Source: Streptomyces sp. STR69
GTDB taxonomy: Bacteria > Actinomycetota > Actinomycetes > Streptomycetales > Streptomycetaceae
Assembly (NCBI RefSeq): GCF_024519455.1
Contig: NZ_JALJRY010000041.1
Span: forward strand, 1-64,000
Direction of reading: 5' to 3'
Length of the DNA: 64,000 bases
The position numbers were made by a program, and so were the translations under genes. The notes below the pieces were generated by a model. That model had not been told where the DNA came from and did no database searches. It was given only the letters and a program-made list of their open reading frames with translations. Position 1 is the first letter of the stretch. Each line of letters begins with the position of its first letter. Of this stretch, positions 44,941-53,707 are shown piece after piece.

Positions 44941-45629
44941 CGGACGGCCTCCGCACGCGTGTCGAGGGAGAGATGGCCGTCCACCAGGTGAATGGTGCGG
45001 CTCGCACACGCCTGAGCCAGCGCCATGTCGTGCGTGACCAGTACGAGGGTCTGCCCGCCGCGGTGCAGTTCCAGCAGCAGCTCCCGTACGTCGTGGCCCG
45101 AGGCGGTGTCGAGCGCGCCGGTCGGTTCGTCGGCGAGCAGCAGCGCCGGCCGGTTGACCAGCGCCCGGGCGACCGCGACCCGCTGGCGCTCGCCGCCGGA
45201 CAGCCGGCCCGGGTAGGCGCGGGCGTGCCTGGTCATGCCCAGCAGCTCCATGAGCTCGTCGGCGCGGCCCGCCGCCTTGCGCCGCGGGGTCCCGGCCAGC
45301 TGGGCGGGAAGCTGGATGTTGTCGGCGACGGTGAGGTCGTCGAGCAGATTGAAGAACTGGAAGACCATGCCGATCCGCTCGTGGCGGAACCGGGCCAGCG
45401 CGTGCTCGCTCAACCGGTCGATCCGCTGCCCGGCCACGGTCACCGCGCCTTCGGTCGGCTTGTCGAGGCCGGCGACCAGGTTCAGCAGCGTGGACTTGCC
45501 GCTGCCGGAGGGACCGGTCACGGCGAGCGCCTCGCCCTGGGCGACGCTGACGTCCAGCGGTCCGAGCGCGGGCGCACCGGCGCTGTCGTAGCGCTTCGCC
45601 ACGCCCGCCAGTTCGATCACGTGAGTCAT
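44937..45629 (-). CDS. ABC transporter ATP-binding protein, LolD/MacB type
   Basis: 230 aa from ATG 45629. Walker A GPSGSGKST at 39-47, Q-loop VFQFFNLLDDLTV typical of the LolD/MacB group, LSGGERQRVAVARAL signature, LLLADEPTGALD Walker B, THD H-loop. Energises the FtsX-type permease downstream, with which it overlaps by 4 bp. Divergent from the histidine kinase gene (246-bp gap). Confidence 0.94.
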   Translation of the reverse strand: MTHVIELAGVAKRYDSAGAPALGPLDVSVAQGEALAVTGPSGSGKSTLLNLVAGLDKPTEGAVTVAGQRIDRLSEHALARFRHERIGMVFQFFNLLDDLTVADNIQLPAQLAGTPRRKAAGRADELMELLGMTRHARAYPGRLSGGERQRVAVARALVNRPALLLADEPTGALDTASGHDVRELLLELHRGGQTLVLVTHDMALAQACASRTIHLVDGHLSLDTRAEAVR

Positions 45630-45875
45630 GGGTGTGGTCCGTCCTTGCGGTCGAGAGGGAGGTGGTCGGAGAGACGGCCGAGAGGGAGATGTCTGTGTCG
45701 GCCCAGCGAAGGTAGGGCCGTGGCTCTGTGGGGCGCGTCGGCCGCGGCACCGACATCCGGGCCTCCCTGCGAAGGAGGTGCCCGCGGCCTCATCCCTGCG
45801 AAGTACGCCTGAGGGACGGCGACTTGGCCGCGCAGGAGGACGCGGAAGGGGGCGCGGGGACCGCACAATGAGCCG

Positions 45876-47198
45876 GTGGAGACGGAGGGCCGGCAAGGCT
45901 GGCGTCGGCAACTGCGCGACGCGCTGCGGTCGGAGGCGGAGGATGCCCCGCGGTCGCGGCGGGCCGTGCGCGCCGATGTGGTGCTGGCGGTCCTGCTGAC
46001 CGTTCTCGCGCTGGTCGTGGCGTCGCGCTATCCCGGCGACGGGCCGGTTCGGGTCAGCTCGAAGGTCGAGTCCGGGTATGCCCGGGACAGCCTGCCGGTC
46101 CCGCGCCCGCCCGTGCCCCCCGTACCGGGTTCGCGGGTCGTGGAGGGCGAACCCTCCGCCCCGGCCTGGCCGCTGGTCGTCCTGTCCGCGCTGCCGCTGG
46201 CGGCCCGGCGCAGGTATCCGCTGGCCACGTTCGGGGTGGTGCTGGGCGCGACGGCGGTCATCGGCGACGCCGCCTCCTGGATCAACGTGCTGACCTGCGT
46301 CATCGGCGCCTACAGCGCCACCATGTACAGCCGTCACCGGGCGCGGGCGACGGCTGGGCTGGTCGTCGCCGCCGTGCTGGTCGGCTTTGCGTTCCGGGGT
46401 ACGGATCCGGTGTTCCCGGGATGGTCGACCCCAGCGGTCGTGCTGCTGGTCGCCGGGGTGCTGGCCAGCACCGTCCGCTTCTGGCAGCGGCGGCTGGCGG
46501 CCAGCCGGGACCGGTACACACGGCTGCAGCAGGTCCAGGAGGAGAGCATGCGCCGGGCCGTCGAGGAGGAGCGGGCCCGGATCGCCGCCGAACTGCACGA
46601 CGTCGTGACCCACAATGTGAGCGTGATGGTCATCCAGGCGGGCGCGGCACGCAAGGTGATGGACGCGGCGCCGGAGCGGTCGAAGCAGGCCCTGCTGGCG
46701 GTCGAGGCCGGCGGCCGGGCCGCGATGGCCGAACTGCGGCATGTGATGGGCCTGTTGGCCGCCCCGGACACCGGCCGCCCCGACAGCCCCGCCGACGGCC
46801 TCGAACCGCAGCCCGGCCTCGGGCAGCTCGACGCCCTGATCGAGCGGGTACGTGCCGCCGGGACACCGGTCGGCATCGCGATGTCGCTGCCGCCCGACCC
46901 GCTGCCGCCCGGGGTGGACCTCGCGGCGTACCGCGTTGTACAGGAGGCACTGACCAACACCATCAAACACGCGCCCGGCGCCGATGCCTCCGTCACCGTC
47001 GGATACACCGGAGACTCACTGGAGATCGAGATCACCGACACCGGAGCCGCCCGCGACGCCCCTCGGCCGGACGGCAACGGCCGCGGGCTGATCGGACTGA
47101 GGGAACGGCTTGCGGTCTACGGCGGCGAACTCACGGCCGGTCCGACCCTCGCCGGTGGCTACCGGGTCAAGGCCCGAGTCCCGTGGCGGACGGCGTGA
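45876..47198 (+). CDS. Sensor histidine kinase, HisKA_3 type
   Basis: 440 aa, GTG start. One membrane helix at about 33-50, an external Pro-rich stretch (about 52-97), then four more helices (98-200). A coiled linker precedes AAELHDVVTHNVSVMV with phospho-acceptor His241. ATPase domain with NTIKHAP (N-box), EITDTGAA (G1) and GRGLIGLRERL (G2). Overlaps the regulator start as GTGA. Divergent from the FtsX exporter operon, probably its sensor. Confidence 0.92.
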   Translation: METEGRQGWRRQLRDALRSEAEDAPRSRRAVRADVVLAVLLTVLALVVASRYPGDGPVRVSSKVESGYARDSLPVPRPPVPPVPGSRVVEGEPSAPAWPLVVLSALPLAARRRYPLATFGVVLGATAVIGDAASWINVLTCVIGAYSATMYSRHRARATAGLVVAAVLVGFAFRGTDPVFPGWSTPAVVLLVAGVLASTVRFWQRRLAASRDRYTRLQQVQEESMRRAVEEERARIAAELHDVVTHNVSVMVIQAGAARKVMDAAPERSKQALLAVEAGGRAAMAELRHVMGLLAAPDTGRPDSPADGLEPQPGLGQLDALIERVRAAGTPVGIAMSLPPDPLPPGVDLAAYRVVQEALTNTIKHAPGADASVTVGYTGDSLEIEITDTGAARDAPRPDGNGRGLIGLRERLAVYGGELTAGPTLAGGYRVKARVPWRTA

Positions 47199-47875
47199 AC
47201 CGGCCGGCGCTGCGCGCCGTCATCGCCGACGACCAGGCCCTCGTCCGCACCGGCTTCGGAATGATCCTCGCCGCGGACGGCATCGAGGTGACGGCCGAGG
47301 CGGCCGACGGAGCCGAGGCGCTCGCCGCGGTCCGGCGCACCCGGCCCGACGTCGTGCTCATGGACATCCGGATGCCACAGATGGACGGCATAGAAGCGAC
47401 CAGGCGGATCCTCGCCGACGGCCCGGACGGCACCAGGGTCATCATCCTGACCACGTACGACCTCGACCACTACGTCTACGCGGCGCTCACCGCCGGCGCC
47501 AGCGGCTTCCTGCTCAAGGACGTCAGCCCCGAGCATCTCGTCGCCGCCGTACGCCTGGTGCAGTCCGGCGACGCCCTGCTCGCCCCCGCGATCACCCGCC
47601 GTCTGATCGAACGCTTCGCCCAGCGCGAGGAGGACCGGCCGGCCGGTCTCCACCGCGACCTGTCCGGCCTGACCCCGCGCGAACTGGAGGTGCTCCGCCT
47701 GCTCGCGACGGGCCTGAGCAACGCCGAACTCGCGGACCGCCTGCTCCTCAGCCCCACCACCATCAAGACCCACATCGGCCGCATCCTGTCCAAGCTGGAT
47801 CTCCGCGATCGCGTCCAGGCCGTCGTCCTCGCGTACGAGACGGGACTTGTCTCCCCGGGAGGCGGGGGCTCCTAG
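47195..47875 (+). CDS. NarL/LuxR-family response regulator
   Basis: 226 aa from GTG 47195 (overlapping the kinase stop); GTG 47183 is an alternative. Receiver with D11-D12, phospho-acceptor Asp57 in LMDIRMPQMDG, Lys in LLKDVSPE. C-terminal LuxR helix-turn-helix LTPRELEVLRLLATGLSNAELADRLLLSPTTIKTHIGRIL. Partner of the kinase; likely regulates the divergent exporter. Confidence 0.94.
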   Translation: MNRPALRAVIADDQALVRTGFGMILAADGIEVTAEAADGAEALAAVRRTRPDVVLMDIRMPQMDGIEATRRILADGPDGTRVIILTTYDLDHYVYAALTAGASGFLLKDVSPEHLVAAVRLVQSGDALLAPAITRRLIERFAQREEDRPAGLHRDLSGLTPRELEVLRLLATGLSNAELADRLLLSPTTIKTHIGRILSKLDLRDRVQAVVLAYETGLVSPGGGGS

Positions 47876-48432
47876 CCGCGCTCGCCGACCGGGACCGGCG
47901 CGCTGAAGGACGGGGCCGCTCCACCGCTGCCACCTGCAGATACTTCCGCCGTACACACGGAGAGCGAGAACCTGTGTACACTCGTCCGAAGACTGGGCCC
48001 AGTGGATTCCGCCGACCAAATCCTGGCAATAAGTCAGGAAAACGGCGAGTTGCTCTTGACGTATTGATATCCACTTCGTGGAGATGGTCATGGTCCGTAG
48101 TGGTTCAGGAGCTGGTCGGGGGGCTGGTGTAGTGGCAGCGGCTGCATGCGATATTGCCGAATCGTTCGGCCTTGATCGCTTGGAATGCCAGGACGTGATG
48201 CCGGTACTCGGCGGACGCGTATTCCTCAGACCACGATTGCGGACTCCATGCTCGCGCGCCACGGCCGGCAAAGCGTGACCGATCACGAGAACTGGCTGAC
48301 CACCATGATCGAACGGAACGTGCCGGGGCTTTGGTGATGAAGATCGCCGTCGCCCACAGTCAAGTCCATTGACAAGGTCCTGTCCCAGGCTATCGGGGGA
48401 AAACTGGTGCTGCAAACCTTGCTGAGCAAACC
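47876..48432. other. 557-bp non-coding gap at the left edge of the phenazine region
   Basis: No credible gene on either strand; the short open frames lack codon bias and ribosome sites. G+C is visibly lower than in the flanking genes, which fits the border of an acquired segment. It contains a good promoter candidate for the Lrp gene near its right end. Confidence 0.55.
48369..48396 (+). promoter_or_regulatory. Sigma-70-like promoter for the Lrp-type regulator
   Basis: TTGACA at 48369-48374 is followed, after 16 bp, by TATCGG at 48391-48396, 36 bp before the start codon. The -35 box is perfect; the -10 is a fair Streptomyces match. Confidence 0.6.
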
Positions 48433-49482
48433 GTGCTGAGCGTCCATGGGCCTAAACGGCCAGTGGGCGATTTTTCTGAGCCAACGGTCCCAACAATAGA
48501 TGAATTGGACCACTGTATCATTCATGCCCTGCGTATCGACGGTCGGGCGCCATTCAGCCGGATCGCCGAGGTTCTGGGCGTCTCCACACAAACAGTCGCC
48601 CGTCGTTACGGGCGGCTGAGCAGTGAGCTGTCGCTTCGCGTTGTCGGGGTGGCGAATCCGCGGCAATCGTCGGCCGGGAAATGGATTCTGAGGCTCACGG
48701 CCAGCCCGAACACCGCTCAGAGTGTCGCGTACAGCCTGGCTCGGCGGGACGACACGACCTGGGTGCGGCTCGTGTCAGGCGGAACCGAAATATGTTTCGT
48801 CATGAATTCCGCGGCGCACCATACGCTGCTGTTCCGCGAGATCCCTCGTGTGGCCAACATCGCCGAGGTGTCGGCGCACCGCCTGCTGCACAACTATCTG
48901 GGCGGTCCCACCGCATGGCAGGGGCACACCAGCGCTCTCACCAAGGAGCAGCAGGAACAGCTGCGCCGAGGACTCGACTCGTCGGATGAAGCTGACGAGC
49001 CCAAGCGCTCATCCCTGACCCAGGCGGACTGGCAGCTGCTGGCCGCGTTGCAGAACAACGGCCGCATCAGCTACACGGACCTCGCCGCCGAGACCGGCCA
49101 GTCCTCCTCGACCATTACGCGGCGACTCGCCGCTTTGCAGGCCAGCGGCATGCTCACCTTCGACGTCGAGATCAGCGCGGAGGTGTACGGCATCACCACG
49201 CAAGCCCTGCTGTGGATGTCCGTCGCCCCCGCGCACCTGAACCAGGTGGCGAACACCCTGATCCAACACAAGGAACTGGCCTTCCTGGCCTCCACCACCG
49301 GCCCGACCAACCTGGTGGCCCTGGTCCTGTGCAAGAGTCCCAGTGAACTGCATGACTATCTGGCCGACAGTCTCAGCATGCTGGACTCCATCCGCATGAT
49401 CGAAACAAGTCCTGTCCAGAGGACCCTCAAATCCTGCAGTCCCTTCCTGCACAGCAGCCCCAGACGCAGTGATTCGGCCTGA
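48433..49482 (+). CDS. Lrp/AsnC-family regulator with two DNA-binding modules
   Basis: 349 aa, GTG start. Twice the length of ordinary Lrp proteins because the whole unit is duplicated: first helix-turn-helix at about 20-65 (IDELDHCIIHALRIDGRAPFSRIAEVLGVSTQTVARRYGRL), then a RAM-like domain; second at about 193-240 (LTQADWQLLAALQNNGRISYTDLAAETGQSSSTITRRLAAL), then another effector domain (about 245-330). Convergent with the phenazine operon and ending in a shared terminator. It is the only regulator beside the cluster and so the prime candidate for its control. Confidence 0.88.
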   Translation: MLSVHGPKRPVGDFSEPTVPTIDELDHCIIHALRIDGRAPFSRIAEVLGVSTQTVARRYGRLSSELSLRVVGVANPRQSSAGKWILRLTASPNTAQSVAYSLARRDDTTWVRLVSGGTEICFVMNSAAHHTLLFREIPRVANIAEVSAHRLLHNYLGGPTAWQGHTSALTKEQQEQLRRGLDSSDEADEPKRSSLTQADWQLLAALQNNGRISYTDLAAETGQSSSTITRRLAALQASGMLTFDVEISAEVYGITTQALLWMSVAPAHLNQVANTLIQHKELAFLASTTGPTNLVALVLCKSPSELHDYLADSLSMLDSIRMIETSPVQRTLKSCSPFLHSSPRRSDSA

Positions 49483-49490
49483 TGCGGGCT

Positions 49491-49523
49491 CCCTGGCTGA
49501 ACTCCTGCCGAGTTCAGCCAGGG
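49491..49523. terminator. Bidirectional terminator between the Lrp gene and the phenazine operon
   Basis: Perfect 14-bp stem (49491-49504 with 49510-49523; arm CCCTGGCTGAACTC) and a 5-base loop, lying between the convergent stops at 49482 and 49536. Confidence 0.88.
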
Positions 49524-49535
49524 GAAGCACGGCTG

Positions 49536-51050
49536 TCAGTCGTCGTAGACGAGGTGGGCGATGCGTTCGGCGAGCATGATCGTGGTCAGGTTGGTGACGC
49601 TGGAGGGCACGTACGGGATGATCGAGGCGTCCACGACACGCAGGGCGGCGAGTCCGTGCACGGCTCCGCGGGAGTCGACGACGGCCTGAGGCGAGTCGGC
49701 GGCACCCATGGGGGCGGTGGAGGTGGGGTGACCGTAGATGGAGAGGCTGGATTCGATCACCCGCGTCAGTTCCTCGGCGTCGTCGGGCAGTTCGCGCGGC
49801 ATCAGAAGCCCGGCGAGCGACGGCGCGAGTGCCGGGTCACGGGCCAGATCACGGGCGATTCGTACGCCTTCGAGCATGCGTCGGCGGTCGCGGTCGGTGC
49901 CGAGGTAGTTGTGGTCGATCAAGGGCTGGGCAAGCGGATCGCGGCCGGCGAGGCGCACCGTGCCCTGCGCCTCGGGGAGCACGAGAGCCGTGGAGAGGGC
50001 GATGACGCCGCCGGCGGGCATGAACGGAGCGCCGTTGGGATGCACGGCGACGACGTTCAGGTCGAGTTCACCGTCCGCGGCCTCGCTGGAGGCGGTCCAC
50101 AGCAGTGCGCCGAGGGCCGGAGCCATCTCCCCTCGCCCCGGGGCGAGGGCATAGACCGCGGGGCAGAAAGGGTGGTCTTGCAGGTGTTGTCCGACGGGTA
50201 GGTCGGCGAGGGGCTCGATGCCGAGCGCCGCCAGTTCGCCGGCGGGGCCGATGCCGGAGCGCAGCAGGATCGCCGCGCTTCCGTAGGTCCCGGCAGAGAG
50301 GATCACCTCGTCGGCGTTGTGCACGGTCCCGTCGGCGGTGACCGCTCCGGTCGCCTTGCCACCGTGGAACAGGATCCGGTCGACGGTGACGGCACCGTGC
50401 ACGCTGAGATTCGGGCGGGCGCGCACCTCAGGGGTGAGGTAGACCAGTGCGGTGTTCTGTCGGACCCCATCGAGGACGTTGACCGCGAAGGCTCCGACGC
50501 CGTCCTGCTCGGTACCGTTGAAGTCGGCGATCCGCTTGTGGCCACGGGCGACCGCGGCGTCGATGAAGGCACGATGCGCGGGGGTCAGATCGGAGTCGGC
50601 CAGTTGGCGCACGGGCATCGGCCCGCTTCGCCCGTGAAACTCGTCCTGGCCGGTGGGGGTGTTCTCCAGGGCACGGAAGTACGGCAGGACGTCGCTGAAG
50701 CTCCAGTCGTCGAGCCCGTTCTCGGCCCAGCGGGCGAAGTCGCGGGCGCGGGCGCGGAGGGCGGCGCCGGCGTTGACGGCGGAACTCCCGCCGATCACCT
50801 TGCCGCGCAGAGTGGCGATCTCGGGGCTCAGTCGCCCGCCCCGTGAGGTGTATCCCCAGTCGTGATCGAGATCGGCTATGCGGTTGGCGTCGAGCAGCGC
50901 GGTGGGGAACTGGGTGGGGCCGTAGTCCGGCCCGGCCTCAAGCAGCACGACGCGCCGGGCGGGGTTCGCGCTCAGGCGCGCGGCGAGCACCGCGCCGGCC
51001 GACCCGCCGCCGACGATCAGGACGTCGGCCGGTTCCACGGAGTGGGACAA
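49536..51050 (-). CDS. GMC-family FAD oxidoreductase
   Basis: 504 aa. N-terminal FAD-binding VLIVGGGSAGAVLAARLS, GMC signature 1 around GKVIGGSSAVNAGAALRA (about 83-100), signature 2 SAGTYGSAAILLRSGIG, and C-terminal SIYGHPTSTAPMG with the catalytic-region His and SSVTNLTTIMLAER with an Asn, matching the usual His-Asn active site. Oxidises alcohols to aldehydes or further. Last gene of the phenazine operon, 114 bp after the EhpG-like gene; a natural substrate would be the hydroxymethyl or formyl phenazine (inference). Confidence 0.88.
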   Translation of the reverse strand: MSHSVEPADVLIVGGGSAGAVLAARLSANPARRVVLLEAGPDYGPTQFPTALLDANRIADLDHDWGYTSRGGRLSPEIATLRGKVIGGSSAVNAGAALRARARDFARWAENGLDDWSFSDVLPYFRALENTPTGQDEFHGRSGPMPVRQLADSDLTPAHRAFIDAAVARGHKRIADFNGTEQDGVGAFAVNVLDGVRQNTALVYLTPEVRARPNLSVHGAVTVDRILFHGGKATGAVTADGTVHNADEVILSAGTYGSAAILLRSGIGPAGELAALGIEPLADLPVGQHLQDHPFCPAVYALAPGRGEMAPALGALLWTASSEAADGELDLNVVAVHPNGAPFMPAGGVIALSTALVLPEAQGTVRLAGRDPLAQPLIDHNYLGTDRDRRRMLEGVRIARDLARDPALAPSLAGLLMPRELPDDAEELTRVIESSLSIYGHPTSTAPMGAADSPQAVVDSRGAVHGLAALRVVDASIIPYVPSSVTNLTTIMLAERIAHLVYDD

Positions 51051-51164
51051 GGTAGGACCCTTTCGATCTCGTTGGAGTTGGAGGAAGCGTCCCGGTGGCG
51101 AGCCGCCGCGGGCGACATCGGAACCGCGCTCACGGTGCGAACGTGAGCGTCGCCGGAACCACTT

Positions 51165-52556
51165 TCAGTGGCGGCCGACAGACACGGGGAGTCCGTTCCG
51201 GACAACGCCCTTGTTCCGCATGAGGAAGTCGGCGAGGTAGCCGTCGTGCGGTACCGACGGGTCCATCCAGTAGGTGGGCCGGCTTCCCAGGTACAGGTTG
51301 CTGATGGTCGGCTCGTCGAGCAGGCGGTCGATGAGCTGGGTGTCGTGGGTCATCGCGTTGAGCACGAGCGTGTTCTTCAGCGGGTCCGTACCGGCCTCGG
51401 GTGTCCACGGCGCGATCCACACACAAGGGAACGGCAGTTCCACACCTGCTTGCGGAGCGGCCGGATCGTCGAGTTGGTGGACGGCCGGCAGCAACGCGGC
51501 GCTCCCGTCCCCGAGTTCGCCCACGACGCCGTCGCCGCCGAGCCAGGGCCGGGCGCCCGCTGCTTTCTTCAGCAGGTACGTTTCGATCGCCTTGGCGACC
51601 GCGACCGGCTGTACGGGGAGTACGGCCTTGTCGTCCTCGGGCGGCAGGGGGGTCGCGGTGGACAACCGCGCAGCGACCGCCTCGGCCAGCGGAGTCGGGT
51701 CGCCCTCCACAAAGACGGCTGTCGTGTTCACACATCCGGTCCCGCCGTGGCCGCTCACGGATGCGACGATCACGTCCAGGTGGTCGCGCCAGTCCACGTC
51801 CGCCGTGATGAGGATCTTCGACCGACCCGGCCCCTGCGGCAGCACCGTCGCGGCCTCGCCGTACTTGCGGGTCACCTCCTCGCCGCCGTACACCATCCCC
51901 AGGTCGGCGCCGCGCAGAATGGCGTCGGCACCGGCGTGGTCGGTGGGCAGGAGCACCACCTGATCGTCGGCGAATCCCGCGCTCCGCAGTGCCGTCACAA
52001 GCCGGTGCGGGGTGAAGGGATCGCGGCTCGACGGGCGGACCGCGACGCGGTAGCCCAGCGCCAGTGCCTCCGGCCAGATGCTGTGGGTGCCGGGATGGTT
52101 GCCCGCGGCGTGCACGGCGAACACGTCTCCGCGCCGTGTCCACACCGAACGGCCGGTCCGTGTCAGCGGATCGCGCCAGTTGTCGACCGCCCCCCGCGGA
52201 CGCGCGTACTGGACGCTCGCATGAGCTTTCGCCACCCGCTCGGCGACCGTGGCGGTCGCCGTGACGACGGAGGAGATCGGGACTCCACCGACTCTGCTGA
52301 CAGCGTGTTGATACTCCTCGACGGTCAGGCCGTCGATCGTCGCGGTCGCGAAGAGCTCGGCCGCACGGATCATCGCGTCGGCCCGTTCGTCGGCCGGCAT
52401 GCCGCTGCCCCGGCGCAGCGCCGCCATGGTGCGGTTGACATACAACGGCGGCACGAGGCTCAGTTCCGCGAGGGCAGTGCCTGCCACATCGGTGACCGTC
52501 TGTATGTTCCTGGAGCGGTAGGCACCCGTTGCACCGAGCGCGGGCAGGTCGATCAT
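51165..52556 (-). CDS. EhpG-like acyl reductase (aldehyde dehydrogenase superfamily)
   Basis: 463 aa. ALDH/LuxC-type fold with the NAD(P)-binding region VFAVHAAGNHPGTHSIWPEALALGYRVAVRPS and a nucleophilic Cys in SGHGGTGCVNTTAV. The N-terminal 40 residues are not typical of ALDH. In Pantoea, EhpG is thought to reduce a phenazine carboxylate activated by EhpF to the aldehyde. Its start overlaps the stop of the EhpF-like gene (TGATG), which strongly supports the same two-step job here. The call rests on family resemblance plus neighbour order. Confidence 0.8.
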   Translation of the reverse strand: MIDLPALGATGAYRSRNIQTVTDVAGTALAELSLVPPLYVNRTMAALRRGSGMPADERADAMIRAAELFATATIDGLTVEEYQHAVSRVGGVPISSVVTATATVAERVAKAHASVQYARPRGAVDNWRDPLTRTGRSVWTRRGDVFAVHAAGNHPGTHSIWPEALALGYRVAVRPSSRDPFTPHRLVTALRSAGFADDQVVLLPTDHAGADAILRGADLGMVYGGEEVTRKYGEAATVLPQGPGRSKILITADVDWRDHLDVIVASVSGHGGTGCVNTTAVFVEGDPTPLAEAVAARLSTATPLPPEDDKAVLPVQPVAVAKAIETYLLKKAAGARPWLGGDGVVGELGDGSAALLPAVHQLDDPAAPQAGVELPFPCVWIAPWTPEAGTDPLKNTLVLNAMTHDTQLIDRLLDEPTISNLYLGSRPTYWMDPSVPHDGYLADFLMRNKGVVRNGLPVSVGRH

Positions 52557-53656
52557 CAGTAGACCCCCTCGATGACGTCCTCGTCCTCGAAGACCGCGAC
52601 CGTGGAGATGTCGGCGACCGAGTCCCCGACCAGGCCGTTCACCTGAGGAATCCGCGTGGCGAGGTCACGTTCCAGGTTGCCGGGCAGCAGGAAGGACTTG
52701 CTGACGTGGTTGACCAGCACCCGGCCCCGCTCTCCGTAGGGCACCGGCTCAAGGCTCTTCGGATCTACGACCGTGAAGGTCACGTAGGGGGAGAACGAGT
52801 CGAAGACACACGGACCGTCGACGGATATCCCGGCACGCTCGCCCGCGACCCCGATGATCATCGTGCTTCCGTACTCGCCGCACAGCGCGACCTCGGGGAA
52901 CACCTCGGTCTTGAAGAGGTGCCGGGAGTCGGCGTCCATCTGAGTGCCTCCCCACCTGATGCACTTCACCCGCTCGTTCACCAGGGCGACCAACTTCTCG
53001 TCCCTGGACAGCCGTTCCAGCAGCGGGGGCGTGATGGTGAGCAGGCCGATGTCCTGCGTCCGCAGGACGTCGGCGGCCTGGTCGATGAGGTGCCGGCCGT
53101 AGGCGTCGACCTGCCCGAACTGACCGTCGGCGATGAGCCGCTTCACCCAGCGCGGATCGAGGTCGATCGTGAAGCCGTGGCGGCCGTGCGTCACGGCGTG
53201 CTGCCGGAACAGGGTGCCCACGACGTGCGGTCCGGTCGGGATGATTCCGAGCCAGTTCCCTCCGCGCGGCACACCGTGGCGGTCCAGGTTCGCGTTGCTC
53301 CAGCTCACCATGCGATCGAGCCAGTCCCGCATCAGAACGACCCGCTTCGGGGCGCCGGTGGTGCCGCCGCTTTCGAAGAACCCGATCACGTCGGGCTGAT
53401 TTCCGTATCCCCCGGGAATCAGGTCCTCGCCACGGACGTCACGAAGCTCCGCGGCCATGTTCGGGAAGAGCCGGAGGTCTTCGTACGACTTGATATCGGC
53501 TCGCGGATCGAAGCCGAGACCGGCGGCTCGGTCCAGCCAGAACCTGCAGCCGGTCTCGGGATTGAAGTGCCACTCCATGGCGGCGCGGATGAACTCGTCC
53601 GGATCGGGCTGGACGTCGAATGGAAGATCCAGAATCTGTTCTGCGGTAAAGGGCAT
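52556..53656 (-). CDS. EhpF-like adenylating enzyme (ANL superfamily, phenazine tailoring)
   Basis: 366 aa, the short size of EhpF rather than of full acyl-CoA ligases. The P-loop of ANL enzymes is recognisable as FFESGGTTGAPKRVVLMRDW; later motifs are CGEYGSTMIIGVAG and YGERGRVLVNHVS. N-terminal segment MEWHFNPETGCRFWLDRAAGLGFDP resembles those of phenazine-antibiotic and PaaK-like proteins. Predicted to activate a phenazine carboxylate as acyl-adenylate for the coupled EhpG-like reductase. It follows phzG after 51 bp. Confidence 0.82.
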   Translation of the reverse strand: MPFTAEQILDLPFDVQPDPDEFIRAAMEWHFNPETGCRFWLDRAAGLGFDPRADIKSYEDLRLFPNMAAELRDVRGEDLIPGGYGNQPDVIGFFESGGTTGAPKRVVLMRDWLDRMVSWSNANLDRHGVPRGGNWLGIIPTGPHVVGTLFRQHAVTHGRHGFTIDLDPRWVKRLIADGQFGQVDAYGRHLIDQAADVLRTQDIGLLTITPPLLERLSRDEKLVALVNERVKCIRWGGTQMDADSRHLFKTEVFPEVALCGEYGSTMIIGVAGERAGISVDGPCVFDSFSPYVTFTVVDPKSLEPVPYGERGRVLVNHVSKSFLLPGNLERDLATRIPQVNGLVGDSVADISTVAVFEDEDVIEGVY

Positions 53657-53707
53657 TGTCTCTCCCTCATGGAAAGGGTCGGGTGTATCCGGGCACTGGA
53701 GTGGGGA

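Noticed and set aside
48078..48278. Open frame of 66 codons in the gap before the Lrp gene
   Set aside because: No ribosome site, no codon bias and no recognisable sequence.
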